Origin: Leucosporidium creatinivorum
Lineage: Eukaryota > Basidiomycota > Microbotryomycetes > Leucosporidiales > Leucosporidiaceae
Reading direction: 5' to 3'
NCBI GenBank assembly: GCA_001600635.1
Contig: BCKL01000006.1
Span: 62,001 to 126,000, forward strand
Length of the DNA stretch: 64,000 bases
Part shown: one piece after another, positions 9,336 to 21,453 of the stretch
Layout of the letters: each line of letters begins with the position of its first letter
Numbering within the stretch: the stretch's first letter is position 1
The notes under the pieces: model-generated
Told to the model about the DNA's origin: nothing
Database searches by the model: none
Seen by the model: the letters and a program-made list of their open reading frames with translations, nothing else
Made by a program: the position numbers and the translations under genes

Positions 9336-11139
9336 CTACGCCCTAACCCCCTCCAACTTGGTCCTCTCTCCTCCCTCTCCAACAACATCCACCTCGCCCA
9401 CCTCCCGTCCGAGGCCCTTCAACAACCGTCTCCCCGCAACGCTCTTCATCAACTTATTAGCCTGGAACGAGCTCCTCACGAGCGGCCCACTCGCCCAGTA
9501 GAGGAAACCGTGCGCCTCGGCTTGTTGCGCCCAGTAGTCGAATTTGTCGGGAGTGATGTAGGCCGAGACTTTCATGTGCCGTTTGGTGGGACGCATGTAT
9601 TGCCCGAAGGTGACGACGTCGACGTTGGAGGCGCGGAGGTCTGAGGTGGGGGAGGGCGAGCGGAGAGCGAGGAGGGGCGAGGTAAGAGAGAGAGAGGGAG
9701 GAGAAGAGGGCGAAGGAAGAGGGAGAACAGCAAGAGAACGTCAGCGGGTTGTCTCGCTCGGCTCGGCTCCATCGCCCGAACCCAACCACTCACCCTTCAG
9801 CGTCTGCAGCACCTCCTCATCCGTCTCCCCCACACCGAGCATAATACTCGTCTTGGTAATCATCTCAGGCTTGGCGACCTTGACCTGCCTCAGCACCTCC
9901 AGGCTCTGCCGATATTTGGCCCTCGGGTCTCGGACGAACGGCGTCCTCGATTCCACGGTCTCCATGTTGTGGGCGTAGACATCTAGACCAGATTGGGCGA
10001 CGAGATGGATCGAGGGGATGTCGAGTTGGAAGTCGCCGGTGAGGGCTTCGATGAGGATGTGCGGTGCTCTGCGAGGACGAGGGGGGGTTTAGTGATGGAG
10101 CGAGGGGAGAAGAGGGAGGAGGGCGTACTTGGCTTTCGTCTTGCGGATCGTCTCGGCGAAATGAGACGCGCCGCCGTCGGGGAGGTCTGTTGAGCGAGAG
10201 CGAAAGTCAGCTCGGGGTTCCATGCTCGGCGCTCCCTTTCGTCTCTCCTCCCCTCCTTCCCTAGCTCATCAAGACGAGAGAAGCGGGACTTACCATCCCT
10301 GTCCACGCTAGTCATCACGATATACCCAACGCCCCACCTGGAGATGGCCTCGGCGGTGTTTTCCGGCTCATGAACATCGAGAGGAGGGGGAGCCTTGGAG
10401 GTCTTGATAGCGCAAAAACGGCAGCCTCGGGTGCACGTGTCTCCCATGAGCTGTTGCGTGAGCGCAAGGTCGGTAGATGGCGAGGTACATAGGGAGGAGG
10501 GCGAAAGCAAGAGAGTCAGCGAGGCCGCACGAGCTCCTCCATCATCGCCGAGCGCCCGTGCACTCAAGACAAAGCACCGAAAGACTCACCATAATAGTAG
10601 CCGTGGCATCCCCCTTATCCCCACCCCAGCACTGTCCAATATTAGGGCACCGCGCCTCCTCACAAACGGTATGCAAGCCCAACCCCCTCAAGTCCTTTTT
10701 GATCTGGTTGTAGGACGCTGAAGTGGGAATCTCGGTCTTCAAGTAGGACGGCAGGCGCTCTCTGTTTCGATGTAAGAGGAGAGGAGTAGGTCGCAAAAGG
10801 CAGTGCAAAATGAGCGAGCTTGATCCAAAAGGCAAGGCGCTCGCGAGCCGACGGAGAGCGGGACTAACGACTTGGATTTGGTGAACAAGACTCGGTCTGG
10901 CTTGTGAGCGTCTCCGAGGAATTCGTCGATGGGTCGGTTGTCTGCTCGGAGTGCTTCCAGCCGTGGTCGACGAGGAGTTGAAGCGGAGGCGGAGGCGGAT
11001 GCAGTTGCGCTTGGGGGAGCGGCTTGAGTGGCGAGAGTGCGCAATGAGGTGCGAGGGGCGCGCTGTTAGGTAGGAGAGAGCGTTAGTGAGAGCTAGAAGG
11101 CTACAGAGAAAGGCTAGAGCTGACGTTGAGGAAAGCCAT
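9336..11139 (-). CDS. LIP5: Lipoyl synthase, mitochondrial (radical SAM)
   Basis: The gene inserts two sulfurs into octanoyl groups on lipoyl-dependent enzymes such as PDH, KGDH and the glycine cleavage H protein. Seven exons are readable. A five-residue first exon (MAFLN) joins a basic/Ser-Ala presequence. Then come the auxiliary cluster motif [12 protein letters not shown] (CX4CX5C) and the radical-SAM motif [12 protein letters not shown] (CX3CX2C). [16 protein letters not shown], the iron-sulfur/SAM core [11 protein letters not shown] and the C-terminal [14 protein letters not shown] follow. The usual C-terminal RSSY reads RSSF here ([12 protein letters not shown]), a mild change that keeps the serine known to ligate the auxiliary cluster. 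Length is normal for a fungal Lip5. The short first exon is supported by the standard GCTGAC-containing intron and the in-frame join. Confidence 0.95.
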
Positions 11140-11366
11140 TGGCAGCGAGTGAGGGGCAGAGCGAACCAGAGCTGAGCGCTGAGTCGGGCGAATCGAACCA
11201 AGTCCAAAATCGACCTCCTTTTCGTTTCTCTCTCTTACCATTTTCTAGTTGCTCTTGGTTACACCCCAAATCGACTGCTAAGCAGCTGCACAGCGATCTA
11301 CTCCCCTACAGACCTCCGCCGCCGCCTCTTCGCTTGTTTGTCGCCTCTCCGACTCTCCCGCCTGCA

Positions 11367-13955
11367 ATGGCCTCATTACCGCCCTTCAAATCGCCCGGCA
11401 ACTCACGCAGAGTCCTCCAATCTTCCTCTGTAGGCTTACATCCTCTCGCCTGCTCTTCTCGCTCCCGCTAACCTTCCACAAACAGCTACGCGACGCGTCC
11501 CTCTCGCAACCCCTCCCTCAGACACCCGGCGCTCCTTCCACTTCAAGGAGGAAGTCGACGAAAGATAGGACACCGAGACAGGTCACTGCGTTGCTAAGTG
11601 CGAGGAAAGCGAGGCTTAGCGGGGGGAAACAGAGCAGGAGGAGCGGAGGAGGGGGGTTAGCGGCGCTCTTGGGTGGACAGCAGGGGAGAGGGGAGGAGAC
11701 GCCCGGAGGACTGATTAGGGCGTTGAGTAGGAGTGAGCTCCCTGCTGCTTCCTTCCCTGCTCGAGGAGAGACGACTGACCCGCGCCGCTTCGTCGCCGAG
11801 CAGTGCCCGACCTTCCCCCTCCCACTCCCGAGGAACTCGAAGCCGACCCCAACGCACCTCGAGACCTCCCTTCCTCCGACCCCGACGACACTCGAAATCC
11901 ACTGCGCGACTCGATCCTCGGCCAACCGCTCCCCGAACCTCTCGGCGAAGGGTCCGAGCAAGACCTCTCCTCCTCCTCCGCTCCCTCCAGCTCGGCGCGC
12001 AAGCCTCCACCTCAAGGGACAGGGAAGAAAGCCCCGAGGCAAAGCTTCTTCACCACCTCCCTCGGCCGAGCTTACACTCCTGCGTTCCAAATGGATCCTC
12101 CACAGGCTGGGTTCAACGCTTTCGCCGAGGAGGAGGAGTACAATGGCCAACGAGACCAGAAATTCGAGGAGGAAGAACAAGAGGAGGATGGCGACGCCCC
12201 CTCCTCAGGTTCCGACGTCGCCGCCTCCCTCCTCTCCCACTCCCAAAGATCGAGGGCTGCTTCGCTCGGCGCAGAGTCGGCTGCTTCTGTTGAGAGGGCT
12301 AGGAGGGTCAGTCGCGTGAGTAGTGGACTTGGCGGGTCGCCTGCTGGAGGGCGGGGAAGGATGAGCGAGTTTGGGGAGAGTGAGATGGGCGAGGAGGAGG
12401 AGGGTGAAGGGGGGAGGAGGTTCAGTGCTGTTAGTGGGATGGGGAGCGAGAAGGGTGGCGCTCGGTAGGTTTTTCATCTTTTTGCGCTCCCTCTTCGACT
12501 CGGAGCTGACCCTCTCGCCTACTCGCCCTGCAGATCCTCCTTCGGCTCAACCCTCGGCGGACGACCTTCGTTTGCTCCTTCCACCGCTGTCGGCGAGGAC
12601 GACGAGCAGGACGAGGCAGAGCAGTTCGAATTCGGTGATGGGAATGGGGAGGGAGAAGAGTGGAGGATGGAGGAGGAGATGGGTGGAGGAGGCGAGGAGC
12701 AGGAAGGCGAGAGGATCCCGTGGGAGAGTAAAGGGAAGGGGAGGGCTTCGGAGTTTGAGCCTGAGGCGGAGTACGGTGCTGTAGGCGACGAGGAGGAGGA
12801 GGAGATGGAGAGTGGGTGGCAGCAGGAAGTGGAGGGGCAGCAGTATGATAGCGCCGAGGAGGATGAGGCGGGCGAAGTGGCGGCATCTCTGTACGTCTCC
12901 TGTTCTCTCCTCCCTCCTTCTCCTTTATCTAGCGCTGAACTGACCCAGCCTCTCACCGAACTGAACTAAACAGCACCTCCCAACAACGCCTTCCCCCCGC
13001 ACCTCCCCTCGCCAAGGTCGCTGCCAATCGCAAGAAGAGGGCGGGTCTCGGTTCTGCTGCTGGTGTGAAGAGTAAGAAGAAGAAGACGCAACGGTACGTT
13101 TCCGTCTCTCATCTCCTTTCCCCCTTCTCCGTCCTCGGCGCCAAAGCTGATCCTCTTCTCCCGCTACCTCCCTTCCTCCCTGCTCCCTCCCTCCGCCTCC
13201 TTCATTACGCTCCCCCATCAACTCGATCGACGACTCTCAACAAATCAGCTACACCCCGACCGGCCAGCCCGTCCCCGACCTACCCCTCCACCGCCAAAAA
13301 GCCCTTCTGCAACACTTTCTCGGCCCGAACGTGCGGATCGACGAGCAGGGAATGGAGGAGGTGATGGATGCGTATGTCTTCTTCCTTTCTCTGCGGTCTG
13401 TCACTTCTGCCGAGTCTCGTGGGGAGATTCCGAGGGAAAATCAGAGCCGAGCTGACCCCGAGTGGACGCCGAGCAGATCCCAAGAATTCTTTGCCCAGCT
13501 GATGAAGGACGCTTCGGCCTACGCTCGACACGCGGGGAGGAAACACCTCGTCAATGAACAGGACTTGGTGATGCTTCTGACGCGGTACGCCCCTCTCCTT
13601 CTTAAGCTCGAGCTCGGCGCTCATTTGCCTTCTCCCTGCTCTATCTTTTTGCCCCTCCCTCCCCCTGCACCACCCCCCGCTGCACAAATTTCTGGGTACG
13701 AACGAACGTCCAAACAGACAACGCGTCCTCACCCCCAAGAACCGCCTCCAAACGCATGGCCGCCGACTCGGGCTCGATAGGGAGCTGCAGTCTGTCCTCG
13801 ACGGTATCGGTGGGTCGGGATCGGGAGGAGATGCGGACAAGGGGAGGAAGAGGAAGGCTGTTGAGTCGAGTGGAGATGGTGGGAGGAAGAAGGGAAAGGG
13901 GAAGGGGAAGGCGAGGGAGGAGAGCGAGGAGGGGAGCGCTGAGGAGTCGGAGTGA
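11367..13955 (+). CDS. CNN1: Kinetochore protein CENP-T/Cnn1 (histone fold)
   Basis: Eight exons join in frame. The long, poorly conserved N-terminus starts MASLPPFKSPGNSRRV and carries possible CDK-type sites such as DRTPRQ. A central acidic, Glu/Gly-rich region follows. The C-terminus holds the diagnostic histone fold: LPLHRQKALLQHFLGPNVRI, then SQEFFAQLMKDASAYARHAG, then RKHLVNEQDLVMLLTRQRVL. The FFxQLxxDxxAYAxHAGRK and RQR pattern is typical of CENP-T. In the family, CENP-T pairs with CENP-W, binds centromeric DNA and recruits the Ndc80 complex through its N-terminus. After the fold there is an extra Lys/Arg/Gly-rich tail of about 60 residues, which might add DNA contact. The start is the first ATG after a pyrimidine-rich leader. 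Confidence 0.85.
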
Positions 13956-14244
13956 GTGAGGGTGCTGCAGGGTCTGCGCTTCGAATTCGAGCTGTTCATT
14001 TATGTGCCACTCTGTTGTGCTTGCTGTCTCGCTGCTCGCTGTCCCTTCTCGCGAGCCTCTCGCTCGGCGCTCGGCGAAAGTTAGCTTGTGAACGAAACAG
14101 CTCTTTGCACAGCTCGAGATGTGTATACTACTATTGAACGAAAGAAGAAGGAAGAAGGGGACGTATGCACACGGACGAGGAAAGGTCTAAAGCGGAAGGA
14201 GGGGTACAGCTACAAGCACGACGGCGGCGGAAAGCGAACGACAA
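13956..14244. other. Short convergent intergenic
   Basis: About 290 bp between the stops of CENP-T and the HapX-type gene. Nothing recognisable. Confidence 0.4.
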
Positions 14245-16081
14245 TCAACGTCTCAGCGGCCCACCCCTCCCTACCGCTCGATCCAGCAGCTCCAACGCCT
14301 CGTTCACAGCACCGCGCTCGACGGTAAGCCTCTTCCTCTGCCCGGCGTCAACGGCGCAGAGGAGAGTTTGGGGGACGAGCTCCATTTTGGGGAGGGAGGT
14401 GATGGAGGAGGCCTGCTCGTTGCTGGTGGGATGGGAGGAGAGATTGGTCAACCTGGTGGAGTGCGAGGAGGAGGCGATGGGAGGAGGCGGGGAAGGCGCG
14501 AGGGCGAGGACGGGACCGTCGCAGTGGGTGCGTTTGGCGACGACGTCGGCGAGCATTTGGAGGTCTGCAAGAAGGGAGAATGTCAGTGAGAGGTAGTAGG
14601 AGAGAAGAGAGACAGCAGAAACCAACCGGCGAAAGCGATATTCGGGTGATTCTTGAGCGTCGTCCAAGCCTCGTTACAGGGCACCGTATCGACGGTCCTC
14701 ACTCCGGTCGGTACGCTCTTCGGCAGCGTCTCCAATGCTCCGACCGTTCCATCCTCCTTCGGTCCACACGTCAGCGACCCACACAGCGCAGGATCGCCGC
14801 AGCAGGGCAAGTCGGTGAGGGATTCAAAGAGGGAGGCTTCGGCCGCGGCGTCCATGTCGATCTCAGGGGGAGGAGTAGGGATCTTTTTGTTGTTGTTAGT
14901 GGTGGCGGAGGAGTTGAGGTGCGAGGGGCAGCCGCTGCAAGGTTGGTTGGAGCAGACGGACTGGGAGAGCGACTCGCAGAAGGCCTTGCCGAATCTAAAG
15001 CCGATCTCGAGAGGTCAGTGGCGCGCTCGAGGAGTGGCAAGTGGAGGAACATACGGATCGTCCGAGCACGCTGGACAGTTGGAAGGGTCGCCGTTGCAAA
15101 GCGCGGGTTTGGGCGCCGCTACCGAGGTGGAAGGAGTCGGCTCGATCTTCCAGACCGAGGCGGCCTTGATGCCCGAAGCCTTGCGCAGACGAAGGGGCAC
15201 GGCGGGCTGGTACATGGGCATGTCGAGATCCTCCTCGAGCTTGATGTGAGGGATGGCGAGCGAGGGCGAGTGCTGCTGGGCGTGCTGCTGCTCGTAGCTA
15301 ATGTTGGCGCAGAAGCAGTCGCCGTTCGATTGACAAAAGCCACACAATTGGTGCTGTTGGAGGGCGAGAGCATGGTCGTGTGGTGGGGAGATGGCGGCAG
15401 AAGAGGTCTGAGGCGAAGGCGGTGATTCGTGGTAGGTCGGTTCGTACGAGTGCACCTCGTCCAAGAGATGATGGCTGACCGCCGAGCGGGTCGAAGTCCT
15501 CCTCGGTCGCTTCGTCGGGGGTCCAGCGTCCTCGTATCCCATCGGTAGATCCCTTGGACCCTCTCCCTCCCCTAAAGCTCCACCATAGCTCCCCTGCTCA
15601 GCCGCCAGCTCTGTCCGCAGCTCGAGCACCAGCGCGCGCAAGGCAGCGTTCTCAGCGCGAAGGGCTGTCGCTTCCTCCTTGGCCTGGATCGCCTGACCTT
15701 GATAGAAGACGAGCTTGTCGCCCTCGCCCGCTTCCAACGCCCGCACCTTCTCCTCCAACTCGCCTACATACTCTTGCCGTCGCTCCCTAACCGCTCGCTG
15801 AGAGGCACGGTTGAGCACCTTTCGCGACTGCTCGCCGGTGGCAACGCGCTCGTCAGCTTGGATCTGCAGTCAACTAGGCGGCGATGACCTACCGACTCGG
15901 GCTCTGCTGCTTGCGCCGGCTTGCGGCCAGGCTTGGGGCGCGGCGGGACGACCCATTCTTTTGAGGTCTTCAACGCCGGGCGAGCTTCTGTACGGCTTGA
16001 AGGACCTCCTCCTGGACCACCAGCAGCGACGAGCGGGGCCAGAGCTATTGGCCGTGCTGGCGCAATGGCTTTTGGTGGCAT
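14245..16081 (-). CDS. hapX: HapX-type bZIP iron regulator
   Basis: Four exons encode about 550 residues. The N-terminal CCAAT-complex (HAP4-like) motif SKEWVVPPRPKPGRKP lies near residues 40-55. After a 65-nt intron comes a bZIP: basic region NRASQRAVRERRQEYVGELE, then a leucine-zipper-like helix. Downstream are several cysteine-rich motifs typical of HapX: CGFCQSNGDCFC, CNGDPSNCPACSDD, CSNQPCSGC and CCGDPALCGSLTC. HapX proteins bind the CCAAT-binding complex. In iron shortage they repress iron-consuming genes and activate uptake, and the Cys motifs sense iron or iron-sulfur status. The gene is divergent from a Fet3 ferroxidase with 859 bp between starts, so regulator and target share an upstream region. 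Nothing appears broken. A shorter 29-nt first intron is possible but less consistent with neighbouring introns. Confidence 0.92.
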
Positions 16082-16940
16082 CGCGAGACGAGGGAGCGAG
16101 AAACCGTGAACGAGGAGATGGTGGGCGAAGGAGGAGAGCCGCCGGTCGCGCCTGAGCCCGACTTTGCCCAGCCTCGGAGCTGGATTTCACGGCCTCGTGT
16201 AGGAGAGCAGAGGCGTATTCTATAGATACTCGAGACCACTCTCGCATAGATCTGCCACTTCCCGCTGTATCGGAGCAGTCCCCTCGCCCCTCCTGGCCAT
16301 CTCCGAGACCGCCACGTCCCAGCGAGGGGAAGTCATTTTGCGAACCATCGAGCTGTAAGATTACAGAGAGAAGATATCATATAGATGCTACGAGCTACTG
16401 AGCACCTCGATCTCACATCTGCACTCTTGTAGCTGCTCAGCTCGCCGGGCGCAAGGCAACCAAAGAGACACCGAGGGCCGGGCGAGCTGACGATTTTCGC
16501 TGATATTGCAGGTCGACTCAGCACTCGCAGATGCGTTGCAGTCTTGAAGAGATACACAAGTGCTGTGAGCGCCGTACAGCAGCAGAACGAGCGCTCGGAG
16601 TCTCCCCACCGAGAGTGCCTTGTTCGCAAGAAAATCGAGGTTGAGGCGGCCATTTGATTAGCTGCAGCATCGGGAGCCAGCCAGGGTTGTAGAGCTTGAA
16701 AAGTACTCTTGTACAGAACTATCTAGCTCAAAATCGAAGCAAAGCAACGCCCTACAGCAAGCTTCACCGAGGTTGAATTTCGCCCTCCCCCTCGATTTCT
16801 CTCCGCGTTCGGCGGCAATTCGGCTGGGCCCAAAAAGGTATTTTCGTGGGTGCTCGTCTCACATCTCTCGAGATCAGATACCGCCCTCCCTTCTTCCCTT
16901 CCCGCCCTCTCGTCTCTTTGCTCCCCTTGCCCCTCTTGTG
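16082..16940. promoter_or_regulatory. Shared divergent promoter of hapX and FET3
   Basis: This 859-bp region lies between the two iron genes. The right end has a pyrimidine-rich leader before the FET3 ATG. One near-consensus iron-GATA motif is present (see 16873-16880). I found no CCAAT box in the promoter-proximal 200 bp of FET3. An upstream-ORF or transcript start cannot be fixed by eye. Confidence 0.6.
16873..16880 (+). promoter_or_regulatory. Candidate iron-GATA factor site (ATCAGATA)
   Basis: The eight bases match the first eight of ATCWGATAA, the binding consensus of fungal iron-responsive GATA repressors (SreA, Urbs1, Fep1, Cir1). The ninth base is C rather than A. The site lies 61 bp upstream of the FET3 start codon, where a repressor of iron uptake would be expected to act. 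Confidence 0.45.
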
Positions 16941-19921
16941 ATGGTTCGTGCACTCGCCCCATCGCTCGCAGCTTTCTCCGTTCTCTCCTCCGCTGCTGCT
17001 GCTGTGCATGAGGTCTAGTACGTCCCCGATCTCTCCCTAACACTCCCGCACTTGCAGGAAGAAAAGTGCTAACTCTCCCTTTGCTCCTGTGCAGCTACAA
17101 CATCTCCCACGCCCTCGCCAACCCCTCTGGTCTGTACGAGAGGACAGTAGTCGGCGTCAACGGCACTTGGTGAGCCTCCGAACATCTCACTGTTCCACGC
17201 ACAAGAGGCTCAAACAGCTCTCCTCTGCAGGCCTCCTCCGCCCTTGGTCGTCAACTACAACGACACTGTACGAGTACACGCTCACAATGGGCTTGGAGAT
17301 GAAGTGACTGCTCTGCATCACCACGGCATGTACTTTAACAAGACCGTGAGTTGCCGTTGCGCTTCCGCCGAAGTTGTCTCGCTGCTCACACGCTGACCTA
17401 TACCTCTCCAGAGCTACTATGATGGAGCACCAGGTGTTACACAGTGCGGTATCCCTGCTGGAGAGACTCTGACCTACGAGATCCCCGTCGACACTCAGGT
17501 GAGTTCGGCGCGGGGTTCGCTTCGAGCCAGATGCGATTGACCTCGGGTGCTGACCACCGTCGCGCTCTTCGCTTTCACCTTGATGTAGTGGGGAACCTAC
17601 TGGTGCGTTACCGCGCTCTAAGCTGGGCCTCGGCGGCCTGCGACGCTCGTTTCGCGTTCGGCGCTGACCTTCCGATTCTCACTCAGGTGGCACTCGCACG
17701 TGGGAGCGCAATACGTAGACGGACTGAGGGCTCCCTTCATCATCAAGGCCGAGAAGGAGGTCCACGCTTACGACGACGAATTTATCATCGTCGTTTCGGA
17801 CTGGTGAGCCTGCCTCGTTTCTTCGCCGAGGTTCCACTCGCTGACCTCTACGCCATCTCGTAGGTACAATGAACAACACTCGAAGCTCATTAAGGAGTTC
17901 ATGAACATCTACAACCCCACTGGAGCCGAGCCCGTCCCCAGTGAGTCCCAGGAGGGCCATCTTCGCTGCGCGCCCGAACTGACCTACCTCTCATTTAGAC
18001 TCGGCCGCCATCTACGTCGCCGATTCCAACGGAAAGTATCTCAGCGGATTCAACGAGAATGTAACCATCCCTTTCGAGGCCGGCAAGACCTACCGTCTCC
18101 GCATCATCAACCAGTGTACGCCTCGAGCCTCTTCATATTCGCCGAGCGGCTCGCTAACCTCGTCCACTACACAGCCGCCTTCGCCATGTTCTACGTCTGG
18201 CTCGATGGACACGACATGAGCGTCATTGAGGCCGACGGAACCGACACTGAGGCCTACCCCGTCGAACATGTCTCGCTTTCGGTCGCCCAGCGCTACTCGG
18301 TCCTTGTCACTGCTCGCAACGACACCAACAGCAACTTCCTCTTCCACGCCAACTTTGATTCGTCCATGTTTGACACTGTTCCCGATGATCTCCAGCTCAG
18401 CGAGTCCCCCTTTAAGCGCGTTCGAGATGCAGAGTGCTGACCTCGCCCTCTACAGACTTCACCACAACCGTCTCCTACGGCGCGGCTGTCACCGCTGAAG
18501 AGGAGACTCGCGAGGTCCTCGACATGACCCCCGATTGGCTCCTCGTACCCTCCCTGGTCGAAGCGCAGCAGGAGGCTGACCGCTTCATCGAGCTCGGCGT
18601 CTACTTCGACACCTTCGACGACGGAGTGAACCGTGCTGCCTTCAATAACATCACCTACCGTGCGTCTCGGATCGATTTGCTATAGCCCTCGCTGACGCAC
18701 CGCGCTGACTCTGGACGACCTCACCTTCGCAGAGTTCCCCGAGGTCCCATCAATCTTCACCGCCATGTCGATGGGTAACGACTCGAACAACCCCGTCGCA
18801 TATGGTCCTCAGACCCACGCCTACACCCTCGAGAAGGGCGAGGTCGTCGATCTCCAGGTCAGTCTTCGCTTTCCAGCTTCGACCGCTTCGCCGAGTTTCG
18901 CTGACGCCTCGGCTCCCTTCCCAGGTCATCAACTGGGACGCCAACTCCCACCCCTTCCATCTTCACGGTCACAGTAAGCTCTTCTAGAAGCCTATAACAC
19001 TTCGACGACTGAAGAGCGAGCTAACGAAGCTGTTCTCGGCGTTTCGCAGAGTATCAGATCGTCCGCGTTGCTCAGGACGTTTCCTCGAACGACACCGAGC
19101 TCAACCCTCCTCATACCGAGGGCGCCGAGAACCCCATGCGCAGGGATACCATCATCGTGCCCGCTGGTGGAGCCGTCAGTACGTACCGAGTTGCCTCGGC
19201 GATCATTTTGAGGCGCGAGGCTCACCTGTTGCTCCGTCTCGCAGACATCCGTTTCGTTGCCGACAACCCAGGAGCATGGATCTTCCATTGTACGTCTATC
19301 CGATGGATCGCATCGCGCAGAACGCCAGCTGACCTCGCTCTTCCCCTTAGGCCACATCGAATGGGTGGGTCGCAGACGCCATGCATCTTATCCCCTTGGA
19401 CCTCGCTGACCGTCTCCCTTCTTCAACCAAAAGCATCTTGAAGCCGGACTCGCCGTCGTCTTCATCGAGGCTCCCAACGAGATGCAGACCGAGCTCGCGA
19501 TTCCTCAGGTCATGAAGGACCAGTGCGCCGCCCTCGGCGTCCCCATCACCGGCAACTCGGTCGGCAAGATGTCGCTCACCGAGTTCCCTGGCGCCGTTCG
19601 TGGGCCCTACCCCCAGATCCTCGGATGGAGGCCGAAGGGAATTGGAGCTCTCGCTGGCTGCATCCTCACCGCCCTGCTCGGTGAGTACTTTGCTGTATCG
19701 CTCTTCGAGGGCCTGCTTCAGATCACGTACGATACTCTCTCGAGTTTGAATGCTAACGTGATCGTGCATCGACAGGCATGGCGACGGTCGTCTGGTACGC
19801 CATGGGAGGTCAGCTCGACGCTGACGAGCTGCACGAGGAGGTCGTTCGCGAGCTCGAGAAGAAGAAGAAGGGTGGACTGATCAAGCGTGGAGTCAAGTCG
19901 GCGTTTGGCAAGAAGAACTAG
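16941..19921 (+). CDS. FET3: Fet3-type multicopper ferroxidase
   Basis: About 16 short exons join in frame to about 616 residues. There is a signal peptide (MVRALAPSLAAFSVLSSAAA). The four copper-binding regions are visible: ALHHHGM, WWHSHVGAQ, HPFHLHGH and HCHIEWHLEAGL. The ferroxidase signature around DWYNEQHSK and YNPTGAEPVP places a Glu like Fet3p E185 beside the type-1 copper. A C-terminal membrane helix (IGALAGCILTALLGMATVVW) is followed by a basic cytosolic tail. This is the Fet3 layout, not that of a secreted laccase. Fet3 oxidises Fe(II) to Fe(III) at the cell surface and feeds the permease Ftr1, which is not in this window. Many N-glycosylation sequons (NISH, NGTW, NDT, NVT) fit surface location. 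It is divergent from hapX, its likely regulator. Confidence 0.95.
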
Positions 19922-20298
19922 GAAAGGGCTTGCTCAGTGCTCGGCGATGGTTCAGTCGTCGAGCGAGGGAGTGGCTCCGAGGGTCGTGTAGTGGGTTTGA
20001 GTAGGTGTTACACGTTTGTGCGCATTCTCCGTGGCTCGATGAGATACTGCGCAAGCTGCAAGAACAGCAGCGGAGCCTGAAAGCCTCGGCCTAACGTTTC
20101 CTCGAGCTATCTCGTTCTCGCTCGCCTCCCGCACCTCATCGCTGATGAAAAGCCAAGACGATCGATTACAAATCTCTTAACAAGCCCGCCTCCTCCCACC
20201 TCCCAAACAAGCCCGTCGACCTCCCTGCTAGGCGAGAAAGGGTCAGCTACGCTCGGCGGAGACAGCAATCGAGCGCACCTCTCGACTCGTCGTATCAG
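19922..20298. other. Convergent intergenic
   Basis: 377 bp between the ends of FET3 and of the F-box-like gene. No supported feature. Confidence 0.4.
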
Positions 20299-21453
20299 CT
20301 ACTCGGCGGGGTAGTCTGCGAGATCAGGGAAAGGTAGGTGACGATCCGAACGAGCTCAGAGAGAGGATAGGGAGACTCACCGGTGAAAATTCGTCGGTCA
20401 TCACGGGGCTCGACTCCACGATCTCGGCAAGCGTCTTCCCATGCAGCTATATCTTCCTTTGCTAGCAGTTTACTACGGGCGTCCACTTTTTCCAGCCTCC
20501 AGCGCCTGAGCGTCCTCATCGCAGGTAGCTCAAGCACCGATACCAGTCCAGCGACTCCGCCTCCCTCCTCGTTCCAGCCCCATGCCAGCGCTGTCTCGAT
20601 GACCAGAAGACTTGCAGTGGAGGCGGCAATGACCTCCGCAATGAATGATGTGCTACAGCTGCTGAGCTCGAGACATTTGAGGGAGGTGCAGGCTGCAACG
20701 AGGCGGCTGACGTCGAGAGACGGTCGGGGGGAATAGGCGTTATAGATGTATGGGAAAGAGATGGTGAGGTGGCGGAGCTGCTGGGCGAGAGGTCGTAGCT
20801 GTATGGTATAGTCCGCAGGAAGCGATTCCTCGTCCTGTCCGAAAACCAACTCGAACGAGGTGAGGCGAGGAGCAGCCTTGATGATAGAGTCGAGGACGGG
20901 AAGACACTGTAGGCGCTCCGTGTCGAAGCTCAGGTGGCTGAGGCTGATACCCATGTCTGACGGGATCTTGGGCCGCCCCTGGAGATTACCGCCGATGTGT
21001 AGCGATTTGAGGCCTGCGAAGGGCAGAAGTAAGTCGAGCCTTCGGCGTGGCTCTCTCGAAGCCGCGACACGCACCGGCGAGTAACCTGAGACTAATCGTA
21101 CTCATATCGACTTCAATCGCCCACGTCTGGAACAGACGCAAAGCCTCGACGGCTATCTCGTTCTCCTCCAACGTCGACAGTGTCCGTCTTGAGATGCCAC
21201 CGCCGAGCAGAACGAGCTGCAGAGTTCGGCCAGCGTTCGAACGTAGCCTTTCGGTGCAGAGCTTTGAGCTGCAGTCGTTGAAGTCCATGTTATAGAACAG
21301 GAGCGCCTGTGACGGGTGTCTCCACGCTCGCGCCACGAGCGAAGTCCTACTGAGCATGTCGAGCACCGGGTCGCTTTCCAGTGTCCATTCTCCTTCGACG
21401 AGTTCCAGGATCCTTCTTAGTAGCTCGGCGGGTAGATCCTGGATGACTGCCAT
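20299..21453 (-). CDS. F-box-like/LRR family protein (copy 2)
   Basis: Three exons. The first codes MAVIQDLPAELLRRILELVE, an F-box-like start, then TSLVARAWRHPSQALLFYN. A short intron follows LLAG. The second exon gives irregular leucine-rich repeats (LKSLHIGGNL, LSHLSFDTERLQCLPVLDSI, LRHLTISFPYIY, LKCLELSSCS) and ends WEDACRDRGVEPRDDRRIFT. A last phase-1 intron leaves a final exon of only DYPAE and stop. The same C-terminal layout recurs in the copies at 7848, 32443, 35144 and 37152. SCF-adaptor function is inferred from F-box similarity; no substrate can be guessed. The 5' leader contains another intron (GCTGAC branch, CTGCAG acceptor) just upstream of the ATG. The copy at 37152-38278 is its closest relative here and lies in a direct segmental duplication. 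Confidence 0.8.

Noticed and set aside
15870-16109. 29-nt first intron of hapX
   Set aside because: A 65-nt intron with a GCTGAC branch and GAGCAG acceptor joins the same frames and fits the other introns of the window.
16941-19921. Reading the multicopper oxidase as a secreted laccase
   Set aside because: A C-terminal membrane helix with a basic cytosolic tail, and the Fet3-type DWYNEQ and YNPTGAEP segment, point to a ferroxidase.
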